Positions 8,741 through 18,096 are shown, counted from the first letter of the stretch. The stretch: DNA of 64,000 nt from Paenibacillus sp. FSL H7-0737 (GCF_000758545.1 NZ_CP009279.1:1178001-1242000), one strand, 5' to 3'. Numbers and translations are program-made. Notes: generated by a model from the sequence alone, not told the origin.

Positions 8741-9004
8741 TTTTTGGCACGCTCCTCAGACACACTTTTAACACATTCGCTTGTATAACATGCACAAATA
8801 GGATGCACTCTTTTTGGTTCGCTTAAACGATGACGATCCCTACCAGTATATTATATATTAAGTGCGTAAGGTAGTTACGCTCGTCGTTGCCTTTGTACGA
8901 TGTAACCAAATCATATTATTCAATGCATTCATCCATCTGTTGAAGTGAAAAGGAGGTCAATCACCTTTTTGAAAATATAAGGAATTAAAACAGAGGTGAC
9001 TCTA
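8741..9004. promoter_or_regulatory. Divergent pucR / allH control region
   Basis: 264 bp separating pucR (-) from allH (+). A TTTGTA-16-TATTAT pair (about 8895-8922) is a possible allH promoter. A CTTTTTGGTT segment near 8809-8819 has the TTGGTT core of the B. subtilis PucR box. AAGGAGG near 8949 has no gene behind it. Assignments are tentative. Confidence 0.35.
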
Positions 9005-9871
9005 GTGAGATTTGCGAAATCCGGTGATGGAGATTTTATTCAACGAATCATTCATCATAAGTTTCATGGTTTTGTTCATAGCACGTTTAATCGCACAATC
9101 AATATTCAATGTTTGGATCGTGGAGATTTGTATACTATTGCGTGTAAGGGAATCGATAATGCTCCTAATACACTTATTATTGACTTAGAACACTTTGAAG
9201 AAGCAGATATCAGGGTGAATGACATTGTAAGTTCGGGTCATTCCGTTTTATCAATTGCTAATAAGATGTCTATCACAATGAATGGTGTTAAGAGATGGAA
9301 TTGTAAACTGCCTAAATATCCTTCAGAAGCTGATGTCTTAATAATGAATGTATCCACCATGAAGCAATATATCAAACTTCACGGAAATAACAGCAGAATT
9401 GAAAGGGCTTTCAAGAGTAGCAATCCTTTTGACGATGAAATGTCTAGAATGCTTCATGAACGGACGCAGTTACTTGTATCGGAATTGCAAAACAAGCGAA
9501 TCTCTACTGCAATCACACATGCAACTTCGCTCATAGGCCTTGGGCCAGGCTTAACGCCAGCTGGCGATGATTTCTTGGTTGGATTTTTTACTGTCTTGAA
9601 CATCGAAAATAATCGATACTTTTTATACAAATCGTTTTGTGAAGAAGTCGTATTACAAGCGAAGACTTTAACCAATGACATCAGCTATATGGCATTAGCT
9701 AAAGCAGCAGTTGGCCAGGTAAGAGAGTCTATAAGTGACTTAATGGAAGCTTTATTTAGAGGTAGCGAAGAGGAATTGCTATTGGCTTTAGATAGGGTAC
9801 TGGCTGTAGGGTCCACTTCGGGTACTGATATAGCTCTAGGAATTGTTGCAGGGCTGGAAATGAACAAGTAA
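9005..9871 (+). CDS. allH: DUF2877 protein, oxamate carbamoyltransferase subunit AllH
   Basis: A 288-residue cytosolic protein of the DUF2877 family (E. coli YlbF, now AllH), one of three subunits that together convert oxalurate and phosphate into oxamate and carbamoyl phosphate at the end of anaerobic allantoin breakdown. The diagnostic motif GLGPGLTPAGDDFLVG is present near residue 180, and the C-terminus has GSTSGTDIALGI. GTG at 9005 is chosen because AGAGGTG ends 6 nt upstream; GTG 8996 overlaps that site. It is the first gene of the operon, divergent from pucR, and fdrA follows after 15 nt. Assignment rests on motif and gene order. Confidence 0.85.
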   Translation: MRFAKSGDGDFIQRIIHHKFHGFVHSTFNRTINIQCLDRGDLYTIACKGIDNAPNTLIIDLEHFEEADIRVNDIVSSGHSVLSIANKMSITMNGVKRWNCKLPKYPSEADVLIMNVSTMKQYIKLHGNNSRIERAFKSSNPFDDEMSRMLHERTQLLVSELQNKRISTAITHATSLIGLGPGLTPAGDDFLVGFFTVLNIENNRYFLYKSFCEEVVLQAKTLTNDISYMALAKAAVGQVRESISDLMEALFRGSEEELLLALDRVLAVGSTSGTDIALGIVAGLEMNK

Positions 9872-9886
9872 ATGGGAGGTACAAGT

Positions 9887-11434
9887 ATGACTGTTCAAGT
9901 TTTAGTAAAACCAAACACTTATATCGATTCCGTATCTTTGATGTCACTCTCAACAAAAGCGAATCAGATCGAAATCGTAGAACAAGCCATTATTGCAATG
10001 GGTACTGAAATGAATAAAGAGGTCATTAGAAATGTGGGCTTGATGACACCTGAAGTAGAAAGTGCCAAAACAAGTGACTTAGTGATTATTGTGAAGGCTG
10101 CCTCTGAAGAACTATGTGAGGGTGCTTTCGATAGCATCAATGATTTGTTAACGAAAAAGAAAGATTCCTCTAAAGGAAAGAGTGAGGTTAAATACTCAAC
10201 CATTACCTCAGCTGTAAACGGTACTCCTGAAGCTAACTTGGCGATTATTGCCGTAAATGGGAGCTATGCTCCTAGAGAAGCAAGAAAAGCTCTTGAAAAT
10301 AATCTTCACGTCATGCTGTTTAGCGACAATGTAAGTATTGAAGATGAGATTGAATTAAAGACTTTAGCCCAAGAAAAAGGCTTGCTAATGATGGGGCCAG
10401 ACTGTGGAACTGCGATTATTGGTAATGTCGCTTTGTGCTTTGCGAATGCCGTGAGAAAAGGCAATATCGGGATCGTTGGCGCATCAGGAACAGGTAGCCA
10501 AGAGGTAACGGTTCGTATTCATGAATTTGGCGGTGGAATCACACAGTTGATAGGTACAGGCGGTAGAGATCTAAGTGAAGAGGTTGGCGGCATTATGATG
10601 CTGGCCGGAATTAAAGCGTTAGAAGAGGACGATGCAACAAAGGTTATTGTTCTCGTATCTAAACCACCAGCACCAAGTGTAGAAGAGAAAGTACTTGCAC
10701 AAATTAAACAATGTAAGAAACCAGTCGTGGTTTGGTTTGTGGGTGGGAATGAAGAAAAGGTCACCCAAGCAGGCGGTCATTTTGCAAAAATGTCAAAAGA
10801 AGCGGCACTTAAAGCGGTACTTTTAGCTGGAGCAGACGAATCGAAGCTTAACAAACGTGCGTTAAATCTTCCGCTTATTGAAGAAGTGCGTGCGAAGTTA
10901 AATCCTCAGCAAAAATATATCCGTGGACTATTCAGTGGCGGTACGCTCTGTGATGAAGCGATGCACATTGCTATGGAGAAATTCGATAATGTCTACAGTA
11001 ACATTCAGAGAGATCCTGAATATCGCTTAAAAGATGTTAGAGTAAGCCAAGATCATACCTTTATTGACTTCGGAGACGACCAATTTACACAAGGCAAACC
11101 ACATCCAATGATAGATCCATCCACTCGAATTGAAAGATTTATTCAAGAAGCAAAAGATCCTTCTGTCGGTGTTATTGTGATGGACTTTGTTCTAGGCTTC
11201 GGGGCACACGAAGATCCTGTAGGCGCAATGCTTCCAGCGATTATCGAAGCGAAGCAAGCCGCTGAAGATGAAGGAAGACATCTAGAGATAATTGGATACA
11301 TTCTTGGAACCGAGCTAGATAGTCAAAATATTGAAGGTCAAATTAATAAATTGTTAGCTTCTGGTGCTACACATGCAAGCAGCAGTCAGAACGCAGGTCT
11401 ACTAGCAAGAGAATTCGTTGTGAAAGGAGAATAG
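9887..11434 (+). CDS. fdrA: FdrA/AllF, oxamate carbamoyltransferase subunit
   Basis: A 515-residue FdrA-family protein, built like two succinyl-CoA-synthetase-type domains. A Rossmann CoA-binding-like fold in the first half shows GNIGIVGASGTGSQEV, and a ligase-like region in the second half shows FSGGTLCDEA and GVIVMDFVLGFGAHEDP. With AllG and AllH it forms the oxamate carbamoyltransferase. ATG at 9887 has GGGAGG at 7-nt spacing; the upstream in-frame ATG at 9872 overlaps that site. allG starts 2 nt after the stop, so translation is probably coupled. Despite resemblance to SucD it lacks sucC/sucD context. Confidence 0.9.
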   Translation: MTVQVLVKPNTYIDSVSLMSLSTKANQIEIVEQAIIAMGTEMNKEVIRNVGLMTPEVESAKTSDLVIIVKAASEELCEGAFDSINDLLTKKKDSSKGKSEVKYSTITSAVNGTPEANLAIIAVNGSYAPREARKALENNLHVMLFSDNVSIEDEIELKTLAQEKGLLMMGPDCGTAIIGNVALCFANAVRKGNIGIVGASGTGSQEVTVRIHEFGGGITQLIGTGGRDLSEEVGGIMMLAGIKALEEDDATKVIVLVSKPPAPSVEEKVLAQIKQCKKPVVVWFVGGNEEKVTQAGGHFAKMSKEAALKAVLLAGADESKLNKRALNLPLIEEVRAKLNPQQKYIRGLFSGGTLCDEAMHIAMEKFDNVYSNIQRDPEYRLKDVRVSQDHTFIDFGDDQFTQGKPHPMIDPSTRIERFIQEAKDPSVGVIVMDFVLGFGAHEDPVGAMLPAIIEAKQAAEDEGRHLEIIGYILGTELDSQNIEGQINKLLASGATHASSSQNAGLLAREFVVKGE

Positions 11435-11436
11435 TC

Positions 11437-12864
11437 ATGAGTAAAATCAATGAACTTTTTACGAATAAACTAAATGTCATAAATGTAGGCATTGCGAACT
11501 TTAGAGATGATTTATTAAAACAAAACGCGAATGTAACTCACTTGGAGTGGACGCCGCCAGGCAGAGGGAATCCAGAATTAATTGCTGCGCTGGATAAGCT
11601 TGAAGACCCAAGTGTTACAGATAAGATTGCAGCTGCTAACAAAGAGGCTGTTGAGCGAATTATTAACTCGCAACCGGTACTGATTGGCTTTGACCAAGCG
11701 ATCAATGTGGTTCCTGGTATGACGAAAAATACGATTTTACATGCTGGCCCGCCAATCACTTGGGAACGAATGAATGGTCCGATGAAAGGTGCGGTAACAG
11801 GAGCCATTGTATTTGAAGGACTTGCCCCAAATATTGACGAAGCAGCTGTACTAGCCGCGTCCGGAGAGATTATTTTCTCGCCATGTCATGAACATAACTG
11901 TGTTGGTTCCATGGCTGGTGTAACATCGGCTTCCATGTTTATGCATATTGTTGAGAATAAAACTTATGGAAATATTGCCTATACAAATTTAAGTGAACAA
12001 ATGTCCAAAATCCTTCGTATGGGTGCCAATGACGAGAGTGTTATCCAGCGTTTGATTTGGATGCGAGATGTATTGGGTCCTATTTTAAGAGATGCGATGA
12101 AACTTAATCCAAATGGGATTGACTTGCGCCTAATGCTCTCACAAGCCCTTCATATGGGGGACGAGTGTCATAACCGAAATGTAGCTGGAACAACCCTGCT
12201 CATTCAAGCACTAACGCCTTATATTATCCAAACCGATTTCACTGTTGAACAGAAAAAAGAAGTGTTTGAATTCGTTAGCAGCAGCGACTATTTCTCGGGT
12301 CCGACATGGATGGCGCTTTGTAAATGTGCCCTTGATGCTGCGCATGGTATTGAGAATAGTACCATTGTTACCACAATGGCTCGCAACGGAGTGGAATTCG
12401 GTATTCGCGTGAGTGGAATCGCTGGAAACGTGTGGTTTACAGGTCCTGCACAACAAGTAATTGGACCTATGTTTGCTGGTTATAAACCAGAAGATTCTGG
12501 TCTTGATATTGGTGACAGTGCGATTACGGAGACCTATGGAATTGGCGGATTTGCTATGGCAACTGCACCGGCTATTGTTTCGCTTGTGGGGGGTACCGTT
12601 GATGATGCAATCAGTTACACCACAAAAATGGCAGAAATCACAACCACTGAAAATCCTAACGTGACGATTCCAATGCTTGACTTTATAGGGATTCCAACAG
12701 GTATTGATATTCAAAAAGTCATCCAAACAGGAATTATGCCGATTATCAATACAGCCATTGCACATAAAGATGCGGGGATTGGAATGATTGGTGCAGGTAT
12801 CGTTAACCCTCCAATCGAAGCATTTGAACAAGCATTGCTTGCATTAAGTGAAAATATTAAATAA
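11437..12864 (+). CDS. allG: DUF1116 protein, oxamate carbamoyltransferase subunit AllG
   Basis: A 475-residue DUF1116-family protein (E. coli YlbE, now AllG). Readable family features are VEWTPPGRGNP-like HLEWTPPGRGNPEL near residue 40, HAGPPITWERMNGPMKGA near residue 105, the His/Cys segment FSPCHEHNCVGSMAGVTSAS, and GGFAMATAPAIVSLVGG. It is the largest partner of the AllFGH carbamoyltransferase. GAAAGGAGA precedes the ATG, and only 2 nt separate it from fdrA. Downstream, two hairpins fill the 85-nt gap before the ankyrin-TPR gene, so expression beyond this point may be set separately. Confidence 0.9.
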   Translation: MSKINELFTNKLNVINVGIANFRDDLLKQNANVTHLEWTPPGRGNPELIAALDKLEDPSVTDKIAAANKEAVERIINSQPVLIGFDQAINVVPGMTKNTILHAGPPITWERMNGPMKGAVTGAIVFEGLAPNIDEAAVLAASGEIIFSPCHEHNCVGSMAGVTSASMFMHIVENKTYGNIAYTNLSEQMSKILRMGANDESVIQRLIWMRDVLGPILRDAMKLNPNGIDLRLMLSQALHMGDECHNRNVAGTTLLIQALTPYIIQTDFTVEQKKEVFEFVSSSDYFSGPTWMALCKCALDAAHGIENSTIVTTMARNGVEFGIRVSGIAGNVWFTGPAQQVIGPMFAGYKPEDSGLDIGDSAITETYGIGGFAMATAPAIVSLVGGTVDDAISYTTKMAEITTTENPNVTIPMLDFIGIPTGIDIQKVIQTGIMPIINTAIAHKDAGIGMIGAGIVNPPIEAFEQALLALSENIK

Positions 12865-12928
12865 GAAGAGGGCTAACTTGCTTAGCCCACCATTCTTATT
12901 TCGAACTAGACGAACATCTTCGTGCTAG
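12860..12928 (+). other. Two hairpins between allG and the ankyrin-TPR gene
   Basis: Hairpin 1 (12860-12900) has outer arms AATAAGAA / TTCTTATT and inner GGGCTAA / TTAGCCC. Hairpin 2 (12906-12928) pairs CTAG-a-CGAA with TTCG-tg-CTAG. Neither ends in a clear T-run, so an RNA stability or processing element, or a leaky terminator, is likelier than a full stop. Confidence 0.5.
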
Positions 12929-12949
12929 GCTGTGAAGGAGTGAACAATT

Positions 12950-14110
12950 TTGGATAGTCTATCCTTGAATACAAAACTTATTAAGGCGAGTGAACAGGGA
13001 GAACTGGCTTCTGTTGAGAAACTATTAGGCGAAGGTGCCAGTGTTGATTATAAAGATGCTTCAGGGCGAACAGCATTAATGGCGGCAACCCAAAACAATC
13101 AAATCGCGATTGCTAAAAGGTTAATAGAAGCAGGAAGTGACGTGAACACTAGAGATATTACACAACTCTCACCGTTTATTTGCTCAGCAGCAAATGGCTT
13201 TTATGAAATCCTGCGTCTCATGATTGCTGGTGGAGCTGATTTGAAGAGCGTGAATCGATTTGGAGGAACAGCGCTGTTACCATCGAGCGAAAAGGGCTAT
13301 TTAAAAACAGTAGAGGTGTGTATTGATGCTGGGGTTCCAGTGAATCATGTCAACGACTTAGGCTGGTCAGCCCTACTTGAAGCAGTCATATTGGGGAATG
13401 GCGGACGACTATATTCTGACATTATTGAAGCGCTTGTTCATGCAGGGGCAGATATGCATTTGCCTGATCGAGATGGGCTCTCATCCCTACAACGTGCCGA
13501 AGAGAACGGTCAGCATAAAGTCGTGAAGATTCTAGAACAGAGCTTCCAAGAAAATAATGAATATGTGAAGCAGGCAAAGGCTCTCGCTAACAACGATCAA
13601 TATGAAGAAGCTATATCCATCATCAATAGAGCGCTAAAAATGGATGCTGACAACCTGGATTTCATCTATTATAAAGGGTATTTCTTGCAAGAACTAAAGA
13701 GATATGAAGAGGCACTTCGATGCTATGAAAGCGCTATCTCTATTGATTCAGCTAATTTAGAATTTTATTTCTACACAGCGAATTGTTTGAGACTGTGGAA
13801 AAAACCGGAGGAAGCTTTTCAGGAATATGATAAAGCCTGTGAGCTGGCACCTAATGAAACGTTCTATCGCTACCACAAATCTAATTATTTAAGAGAACTT
13901 GGGCGACACGAAGAAGCAGTTATCGAGATGGATAAGCTGCTAGCGCTTCAGCCGAATAGATATGACTTCTCCTTCCATAAGGCGAACAGTCTAAGATCGC
14001 TTGGTAAGCATAAAGAAGCTATTGAGGCTATCGAGAACGCAATTAAGAATGATCCAACAAATCCGTTATACCACTCACACAAAAAGCAATCTCTTGAGTT
14101 ACTCGGTTAG
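12950..14110 (+). CDS. Ankyrin-repeat plus TPR protein in the ureide operon
   Basis: A 386-residue cytosolic repeat protein. Residues about 5-195 are ankyrin repeats (VEKLLGEGASVDYKDASGRT, ALMAATQNNQIAIAKRLIEA, then an EALVHAGADMHLPDRDG copy). Residues about 200-386 are five or so TPR units (YEEAISIINRALKMDADN, YEEALRCYESAISIDSANLE, HKEAIEAIENAIKNDPTN). There is no signal peptide, membrane segment or enzyme motif, so the inferred job is protein binding or assembly. TTG at 12950 has AAGGAG at 9 nt. It lies between allG and carbamate kinase, on the same strand, inside what is otherwise a known enzyme operon. Its partner is unknown; it could scaffold AllFGH and the kinase. Confidence 0.8.
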   Translation: MDSLSLNTKLIKASEQGELASVEKLLGEGASVDYKDASGRTALMAATQNNQIAIAKRLIEAGSDVNTRDITQLSPFICSAANGFYEILRLMIAGGADLKSVNRFGGTALLPSSEKGYLKTVEVCIDAGVPVNHVNDLGWSALLEAVILGNGGRLYSDIIEALVHAGADMHLPDRDGLSSLQRAEENGQHKVVKILEQSFQENNEYVKQAKALANNDQYEEAISIINRALKMDADNLDFIYYKGYFLQELKRYEEALRCYESAISIDSANLEFYFYTANCLRLWKKPEEAFQEYDKACELAPNETFYRYHKSNYLRELGRHEEAVIEMDKLLALQPNRYDFSFHKANSLRSLGKHKEAIEAIENAIKNDPTNPLYHSHKKQSLELLG

Positions 14111-14141
14111 CGCATAAGAATTGCAACATAGGAGGCATCAG

Positions 14142-15092
14142 ATGAAAGAGACTGTAATCGTTGCTATTGGCGGGAACTCATTGGTCAAGGAAAATGGCCT
14201 GGATTCAATTCATGACCAATCTGAAGCAGTAAAAGAAGTTGTCGTTAATATTGTTGATATGGTGCAAGAGGGCTACAATGTCGTCGTTACACACGGTAAT
14301 GGACCACAGGTAGGATTTGGGCTAAGAAGATCTGAGATTGCACATGAAATTGCCGGCATGTCTCCTGTTCCACTAGTGAATTGTGGAGCCGATACACAAG
14401 GTGGAATCGGTTATTTAATTCAACAAGCTTTAATTAACGAATTTGCAGTTAGAGGGATCCACAAGAATGTGGCTACGGTGATTACACAAGTCGAAGTAAG
14501 CTCAGAAGACCCTAATTTCAAGAATCCGACGAAACCAGTAGGATCCTTCTTTTCCAAAGAGCAAGCGGAAGAAATGAAAAGAGAACATCCGGAATGGAGC
14601 TTTGTAGAAGACTCTGGCAGAGGATACCGTAGAGTAGTTCCATCCCCAAGACCTATAGATATTGTGGAGAAAGACGCGATTAAATCATTAATCGATGGGG
14701 GCTTTGTCGTTGTCGCTGCAGGCGGTGGAGGTATCGCAGTCGTGAAGTCTGATGATAACACGTACAAAGGTGTTGATGCAGTCATCGATAAGGATTTTGC
14801 TACGAGTCTTTTAGCAGAACAGATTCATGCGGAGACCTTAATTATTACAACGGGAGTGTCTAGAGTATGCATCAACTATGGTAAGCCGAATCAAAAAGAG
14901 CTTTCCAAAATGACGGTTGATGAGACTAAACAATATGTACTAGAAAATCACTTCCCAGCAGGAAGTATGCTGCCTAAAATCGAGGCGAGTTTAAGCTTCT
15001 TAGAGAACAGCGGAACGCGAGTTATTATTACGAATCCGGAAAGCTTAAAAGATGCGATCAATGAACAGGCAGGCACTCATATCGTGAAGTAA
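14142..15092 (+). CDS. arcC: Carbamate kinase
   Basis: A 316-residue amino-acid-kinase-fold enzyme that transfers phosphate from carbamoyl phosphate to ADP, giving ATP, ammonia and CO2. Motifs: AIGGNSLV at the N-terminus, VVTHGNGPQVGFGL, the insert lobe PTKPVGSFFS, VVAAGGGGIAVV, VDAVIDKDF and the C-terminal GSMLPKIEAS. Here it would harvest the carbamoyl phosphate released by AllFGH (E. coli AllK does this) rather than serve arginine deiminase, as no arcA or arcB is nearby. ATG at 14142 with GGAGG at 6 nt is preferred over TTG 14121. The permease gene follows after 23 nt. Confidence 0.94.
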   Translation: MKETVIVAIGGNSLVKENGLDSIHDQSEAVKEVVVNIVDMVQEGYNVVVTHGNGPQVGFGLRRSEIAHEIAGMSPVPLVNCGADTQGGIGYLIQQALINEFAVRGIHKNVATVITQVEVSSEDPNFKNPTKPVGSFFSKEQAEEMKREHPEWSFVEDSGRGYRRVVPSPRPIDIVEKDAIKSLIDGGFVVVAAGGGGIAVVKSDDNTYKGVDAVIDKDFATSLLAEQIHAETLIITTGVSRVCINYGKPNQKELSKMTVDETKQYVLENHFPAGSMLPKIEASLSFLENSGTRVIITNPESLKDAINEQAGTHIVK

Positions 15093-15115
15093 TTTAAGCG
15101 AGGGGAAGTGTAGAT

Positions 15116-16570
15116 ATGGATCAAGCAAAATTGGAACAAAATTATGATAGGTACAAATCATACGGTTACGGTGAGGAATTACTGCCCAAGAAGCCTGAGC
15201 AAAGAGACTGGGGAATGTCCAACTATATAACCCTTTGGATGGGTGCTGTTCATAATATTATGTCGTATATGACAGTCGCAGGTTTCTTCGTCTTAGGGTT
15301 GGATACAACACAGGTACTCTTTGCCGTTATGCTCTCGGCCATTATTGTCTCCGCATTTTATGCTTTAAACGGATATTCTGCCTCCAAATATGGGCTGCCA
15401 TTCGCGATGTTGCTTCGTGATTCATTTGGGGTAAAAGGAGCAATTATACCGGCATTGATACGAGGACTTGTTGCCGGATTAGTATTCTTTGGAACCACTA
15501 CCGTTGTTGGTGCAGAATCATTAAATGTTATATTTGCTAGATTTATTCCGAATTATATGGATTTAGGCGGTGGCTTCACACTCTTCGGGTTAGCATTCCC
15601 GACAATGATCTCCTATGCGATTCTTTGGACAGCAACGGTTCTGTTGTTCTTAGGTGGAATGAAAACATTAGGTAAGTTCGGTAACTGGTCTTCCCCAGTA
15701 GTGTATGTGTTTATTATTGGTGCTGCTGTTTGGGCGATCAAGATTGCTGGAGGGTTTGGACCGATTTTAGAGTATGTACCAGCGAACCCAAGCTCAAGTC
15801 CATTAGTCTTTATTGCTTGCGTGAGTGCATTGGTATCTAACTGGGCGGGTCCTGTTGTGAATATGTCGGACTTCACACATCGTGCGAAATCACCAAAAGC
15901 GGCTATGATTGGGTTGCCAGTAGGGTTTATCTTATCTTATATTCTTTTTGCCATCACTTGTGTGGCTTTAATCGCGGGTACTGAAATTGCGTTTGGTGAG
16001 CCGATTTTCAATATCGTTCATGCCATTGATAAAATTGAAAACACTTTCGCTGTTGTTGTATTGATTCTAGCGCTAAACGTAGGAGCAATCGCCTTCGTAG
16101 TGTTTGCAAACCTATTGCCAGCTGGCTTGCAAATGTCATCTCTTTTCCCGAAAAAATTCACTGTAAAAACTGCAGGTGTCTTAACAGCCGTTGTTGGAAC
16201 TTTGATTTTGCCATGGAAGCTGGTAGAAAGTACAACGACTTTATTCTACTTTTATAGCTTTATTGGGTCCATCTTTGGTCCAATTGCGGGTATTATGCTT
16301 TCAAGCTTCTTTATTCATCGGAAAAGAGTATTAAATCTTGATAATATCTATGTCCCAGCAGGTAGCAATGGTGAATATAAGAATGGTTACAATCCTGTTG
16401 CGATGGCTGTTCTAGCAGTCAGCTTCATCCTTCCTATGTCAGGTGCATTTCTTAAGGGTATCCCCTTCCTAGTTAGAATGAATGATTTTGCTTTCTTTAG
16501 TGGCTTAATTGTTTCGTTTGTTCTATACACCATCTTTAGCAAAACACTAAAATCATCCCAATTAAACTAG
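15116..16570 (+). CDS. NCS1-family permease (cytosine/purine/allantoin type)
   Basis: A 484-residue, 12-helix importer of the nucleobase-cation-symport-1 family. The hydrophilic N-terminus (YGEELLPKKPEQRDWG) leads into SNYITLWMGAVHNIMSY, the family's first-helix pattern. Later helices include SALVSNWAGPVVNMSDFTHR, a conserved NCS1 stretch that contributes to substrate binding. Family substrates are cytosine, purines, allantoin, uracil or thiamine. Sitting between carbamate kinase and guanine deaminase, it most likely brings in a purine base or ureide; the exact ligand is not readable. It has good spacing for operon membership (23 nt before, 14 nt after). Confidence 0.85.
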   Translation: MDQAKLEQNYDRYKSYGYGEELLPKKPEQRDWGMSNYITLWMGAVHNIMSYMTVAGFFVLGLDTTQVLFAVMLSAIIVSAFYALNGYSASKYGLPFAMLLRDSFGVKGAIIPALIRGLVAGLVFFGTTTVVGAESLNVIFARFIPNYMDLGGGFTLFGLAFPTMISYAILWTATVLLFLGGMKTLGKFGNWSSPVVYVFIIGAAVWAIKIAGGFGPILEYVPANPSSSPLVFIACVSALVSNWAGPVVNMSDFTHRAKSPKAAMIGLPVGFILSYILFAITCVALIAGTEIAFGEPIFNIVHAIDKIENTFAVVVLILALNVGAIAFVVFANLLPAGLQMSSLFPKKFTVKTAGVLTAVVGTLILPWKLVESTTTLFYFYSFIGSIFGPIAGIMLSSFFIHRKRVLNLDNIYVPAGSNGEYKNGYNPVAMAVLAVSFILPMSGAFLKGIPFLVRMNDFAFFSGLIVSFVLYTIFSKTLKSSQLN

Positions 16571-16584
16571 AGGAGGAATTTGAA

Positions 16585-17037
16585 ATGGATTACATGAAAT
16601 TGGCTGTAGACGCAACGATTGAGGGTATGAACAAGAAATTTGGGGGCCCGTTTGGTGCAACGATTGTCCGAGGCGATGAGGTAATTGCAGCGGTTAGCAA
16701 TACAATGATGAGAGACACGGATCCTTCCGCACATGCGGAAATGGTAGCTATCCGAGAAGCTTGCAAAAAGCTAGACACGATGGACTTATCGGATTGTGTA
16801 ATTTATGCCACCTGTGAACCGTGTCCGATGTGTATGGGCGCTATTATTTGGTCAGGTGTTAAGGAAGTTCATTATTGCAGCACAAGAGATGATGCGAAAG
16901 AGCATGGCTTCTCTGACATTCACCTTCGCGAATATTTTGTGGGTCATGATGAGAGTGTTGTTAATATGATTAAAGTGGAAGCTAGAGAAGATTGCGATCA
17001 TTTATGGACGCATTTCCACGAATTAAACAAGAAATAA
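16585..17037 (+). CDS. guaD: Guanine/nucleoside deaminase
   Basis: A 150-residue zinc-dependent deaminase of the CDA fold, close in length and motif order to B. subtilis GuaD, which turns guanine into xanthine and ammonia. The zinc and proton-shuttle motif SAHAEMVAI (His, Glu) and the two cysteines of CEPCPMCMGAI are intact, and GGPFGATIV sits near residue 20. GAGGAGG precedes the ATG at about 8 nt. As last gene of the PucR-side operon, before a terminator, it fits purine catabolism; in B. subtilis the orthologue is also PucR-controlled. Other members of the nucleoside deaminase family cannot be excluded. Confidence 0.88.
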   Translation: MDYMKLAVDATIEGMNKKFGGPFGATIVRGDEVIAAVSNTMMRDTDPSAHAEMVAIREACKKLDTMDLSDCVIYATCEPCPMCMGAIIWSGVKEVHYCSTRDDAKEHGFSDIHLREYFVGHDESVVNMIKVEAREDCDHLWTHFHELNKK

Positions 17038-17059
17038 TTCATGCGGTCTCCTATATTTT

Positions 17060-17087
17060 CCGGCACTATTTTAGTGCCGGATTTTCC
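17060..17087 (+). terminator. Terminator of the ureide operon
   Basis: Stem CCGGCACTA / TAGTGCCGG with a 4-nt loop, then ATTTTCC. It lies 22 nt after guaD. Confidence 0.8.
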
Positions 17088-17102
17088 TGTTCTTCTACAG
17101 AC

Positions 17103-17975
17103 CTACTCAGCAAGATGAAGCTGAAGGAAATCAATCACCTGATGAAGAGCTTTTTGCACAACAGGGTTATCGAAATCTTTTTCAAATACATGCTCTCCGT
17201 TTGGAATAGTAATAAGCTTTGCCGGTACTCCTTCTTTCACTAGCGCAGCTCTCATGAATACCGATTGTTCATACGGCACATCTACATCGTTCGTTCCGTG
17301 CAGTAACAATGTAGGGGGGAATTCCTTAGTTACATGATGAATAGGACAGAATTTGAGGATTTCTTCCTTATGTAGAGAAGGATTCAAGCCCGTCACTTCT
17401 TCGATCCAACGACCGGATTGTCTTGCATATAAATAGAGAAGAAAACGCTCGTCAACGCTTGCGCTCGTAATGATTTGATCGGACACTGTACCTTTTGCAA
17501 TCTCCATGGAGACGATATCCTTTTCACAATAGAATCTACTAGGTTCGAGTGCCCATGGAGCGCTAATATCGCCATATCCATAGAAGGAGACAATCGCACG
17601 TGGCTTATGGGTAAACATTCCTGTGCTTAGTGCAAGGAAACCACCTGCTGAGCTTCCCACTACAGCGATCCTCGAGGGGTCAATGGAGAATTGTTTTGGT
17701 CCTTCCTTTTCTAACCAAAGAAGGCTATCTTGGACATCTTCAAGGATGTCAGATAGGGTTGACCTAGGGGCTAATCTATAGTCAATCGAAAATAGCGCAA
17801 AGCCATTATTAGTGTAAAGTTGTATCATTTCCTCGGATAGATCTTCTCGATCACCCCAAAGTAGGCCGCCTCCGTGAATGTACACAATAGCAGGGGCTTG
17901 GGGACGTTTTGTTTCATAAAAATCAGCTTTAATTGTAAATGAGTCATTTTCTTTAAAAATAATGGTCTTCTTCAT
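17103..17975 (-). CDS. Alpha/beta-hydrolase, HSL-like esterase
   Basis: A 290-residue alpha/beta-hydrolase without signal peptide. The oxyanion motif YIHGGGLLWGDR, nucleophile elbow VVGSSAGGF (Ser), a likely acid in HGTNDVDVP and the His in NGEHVFEKDF are all in order, so it should be catalytically competent. The family hydrolyses short acyl esters; the true substrate is unknown. It is transcribed opposite to the ureide genes and sits between guaD and the allantoate-amidohydrolase-like gene, so a link with ureide use is only positional. ATG has GATGAGGTG 13 nt upstream, a rather long spacing. Confidence 0.82.
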   Translation of the reverse strand: MKKTIIFKENDSFTIKADFYETKRPQAPAIVYIHGGGLLWGDREDLSEEMIQLYTNNGFALFSIDYRLAPRSTLSDILEDVQDSLLWLEKEGPKQFSIDPSRIAVVGSSAGGFLALSTGMFTHKPRAIVSFYGYGDISAPWALEPSRFYCEKDIVSMEIAKGTVSDQIITSASVDERFLLYLYARQSGRWIEEVTGLNPSLHKEEILKFCPIHHVTKEFPPTLLLHGTNDVDVPYEQSVFMRAALVKEGVPAKLITIPNGEHVFEKDFDNPVVQKALHQVIDFLQLHLAE

Positions 17976-18096
17976 AGCTATCCATTACACCTCATCAAGT
18001 AAGTAATTTTTAAAGACTAGCACTACCTCTATTGTATATCATTCACGAATTTTGATGAAACCATAATCATGAATACCCAGGATTGGAGATATTAGC

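Noticed and set aside
12211..12831. 206-codon minus-strand frame opposite allG
   Set aside because: Cys/His/Asn-rich composition typical of an antisense shadow, entirely within the well-supported allG gene.
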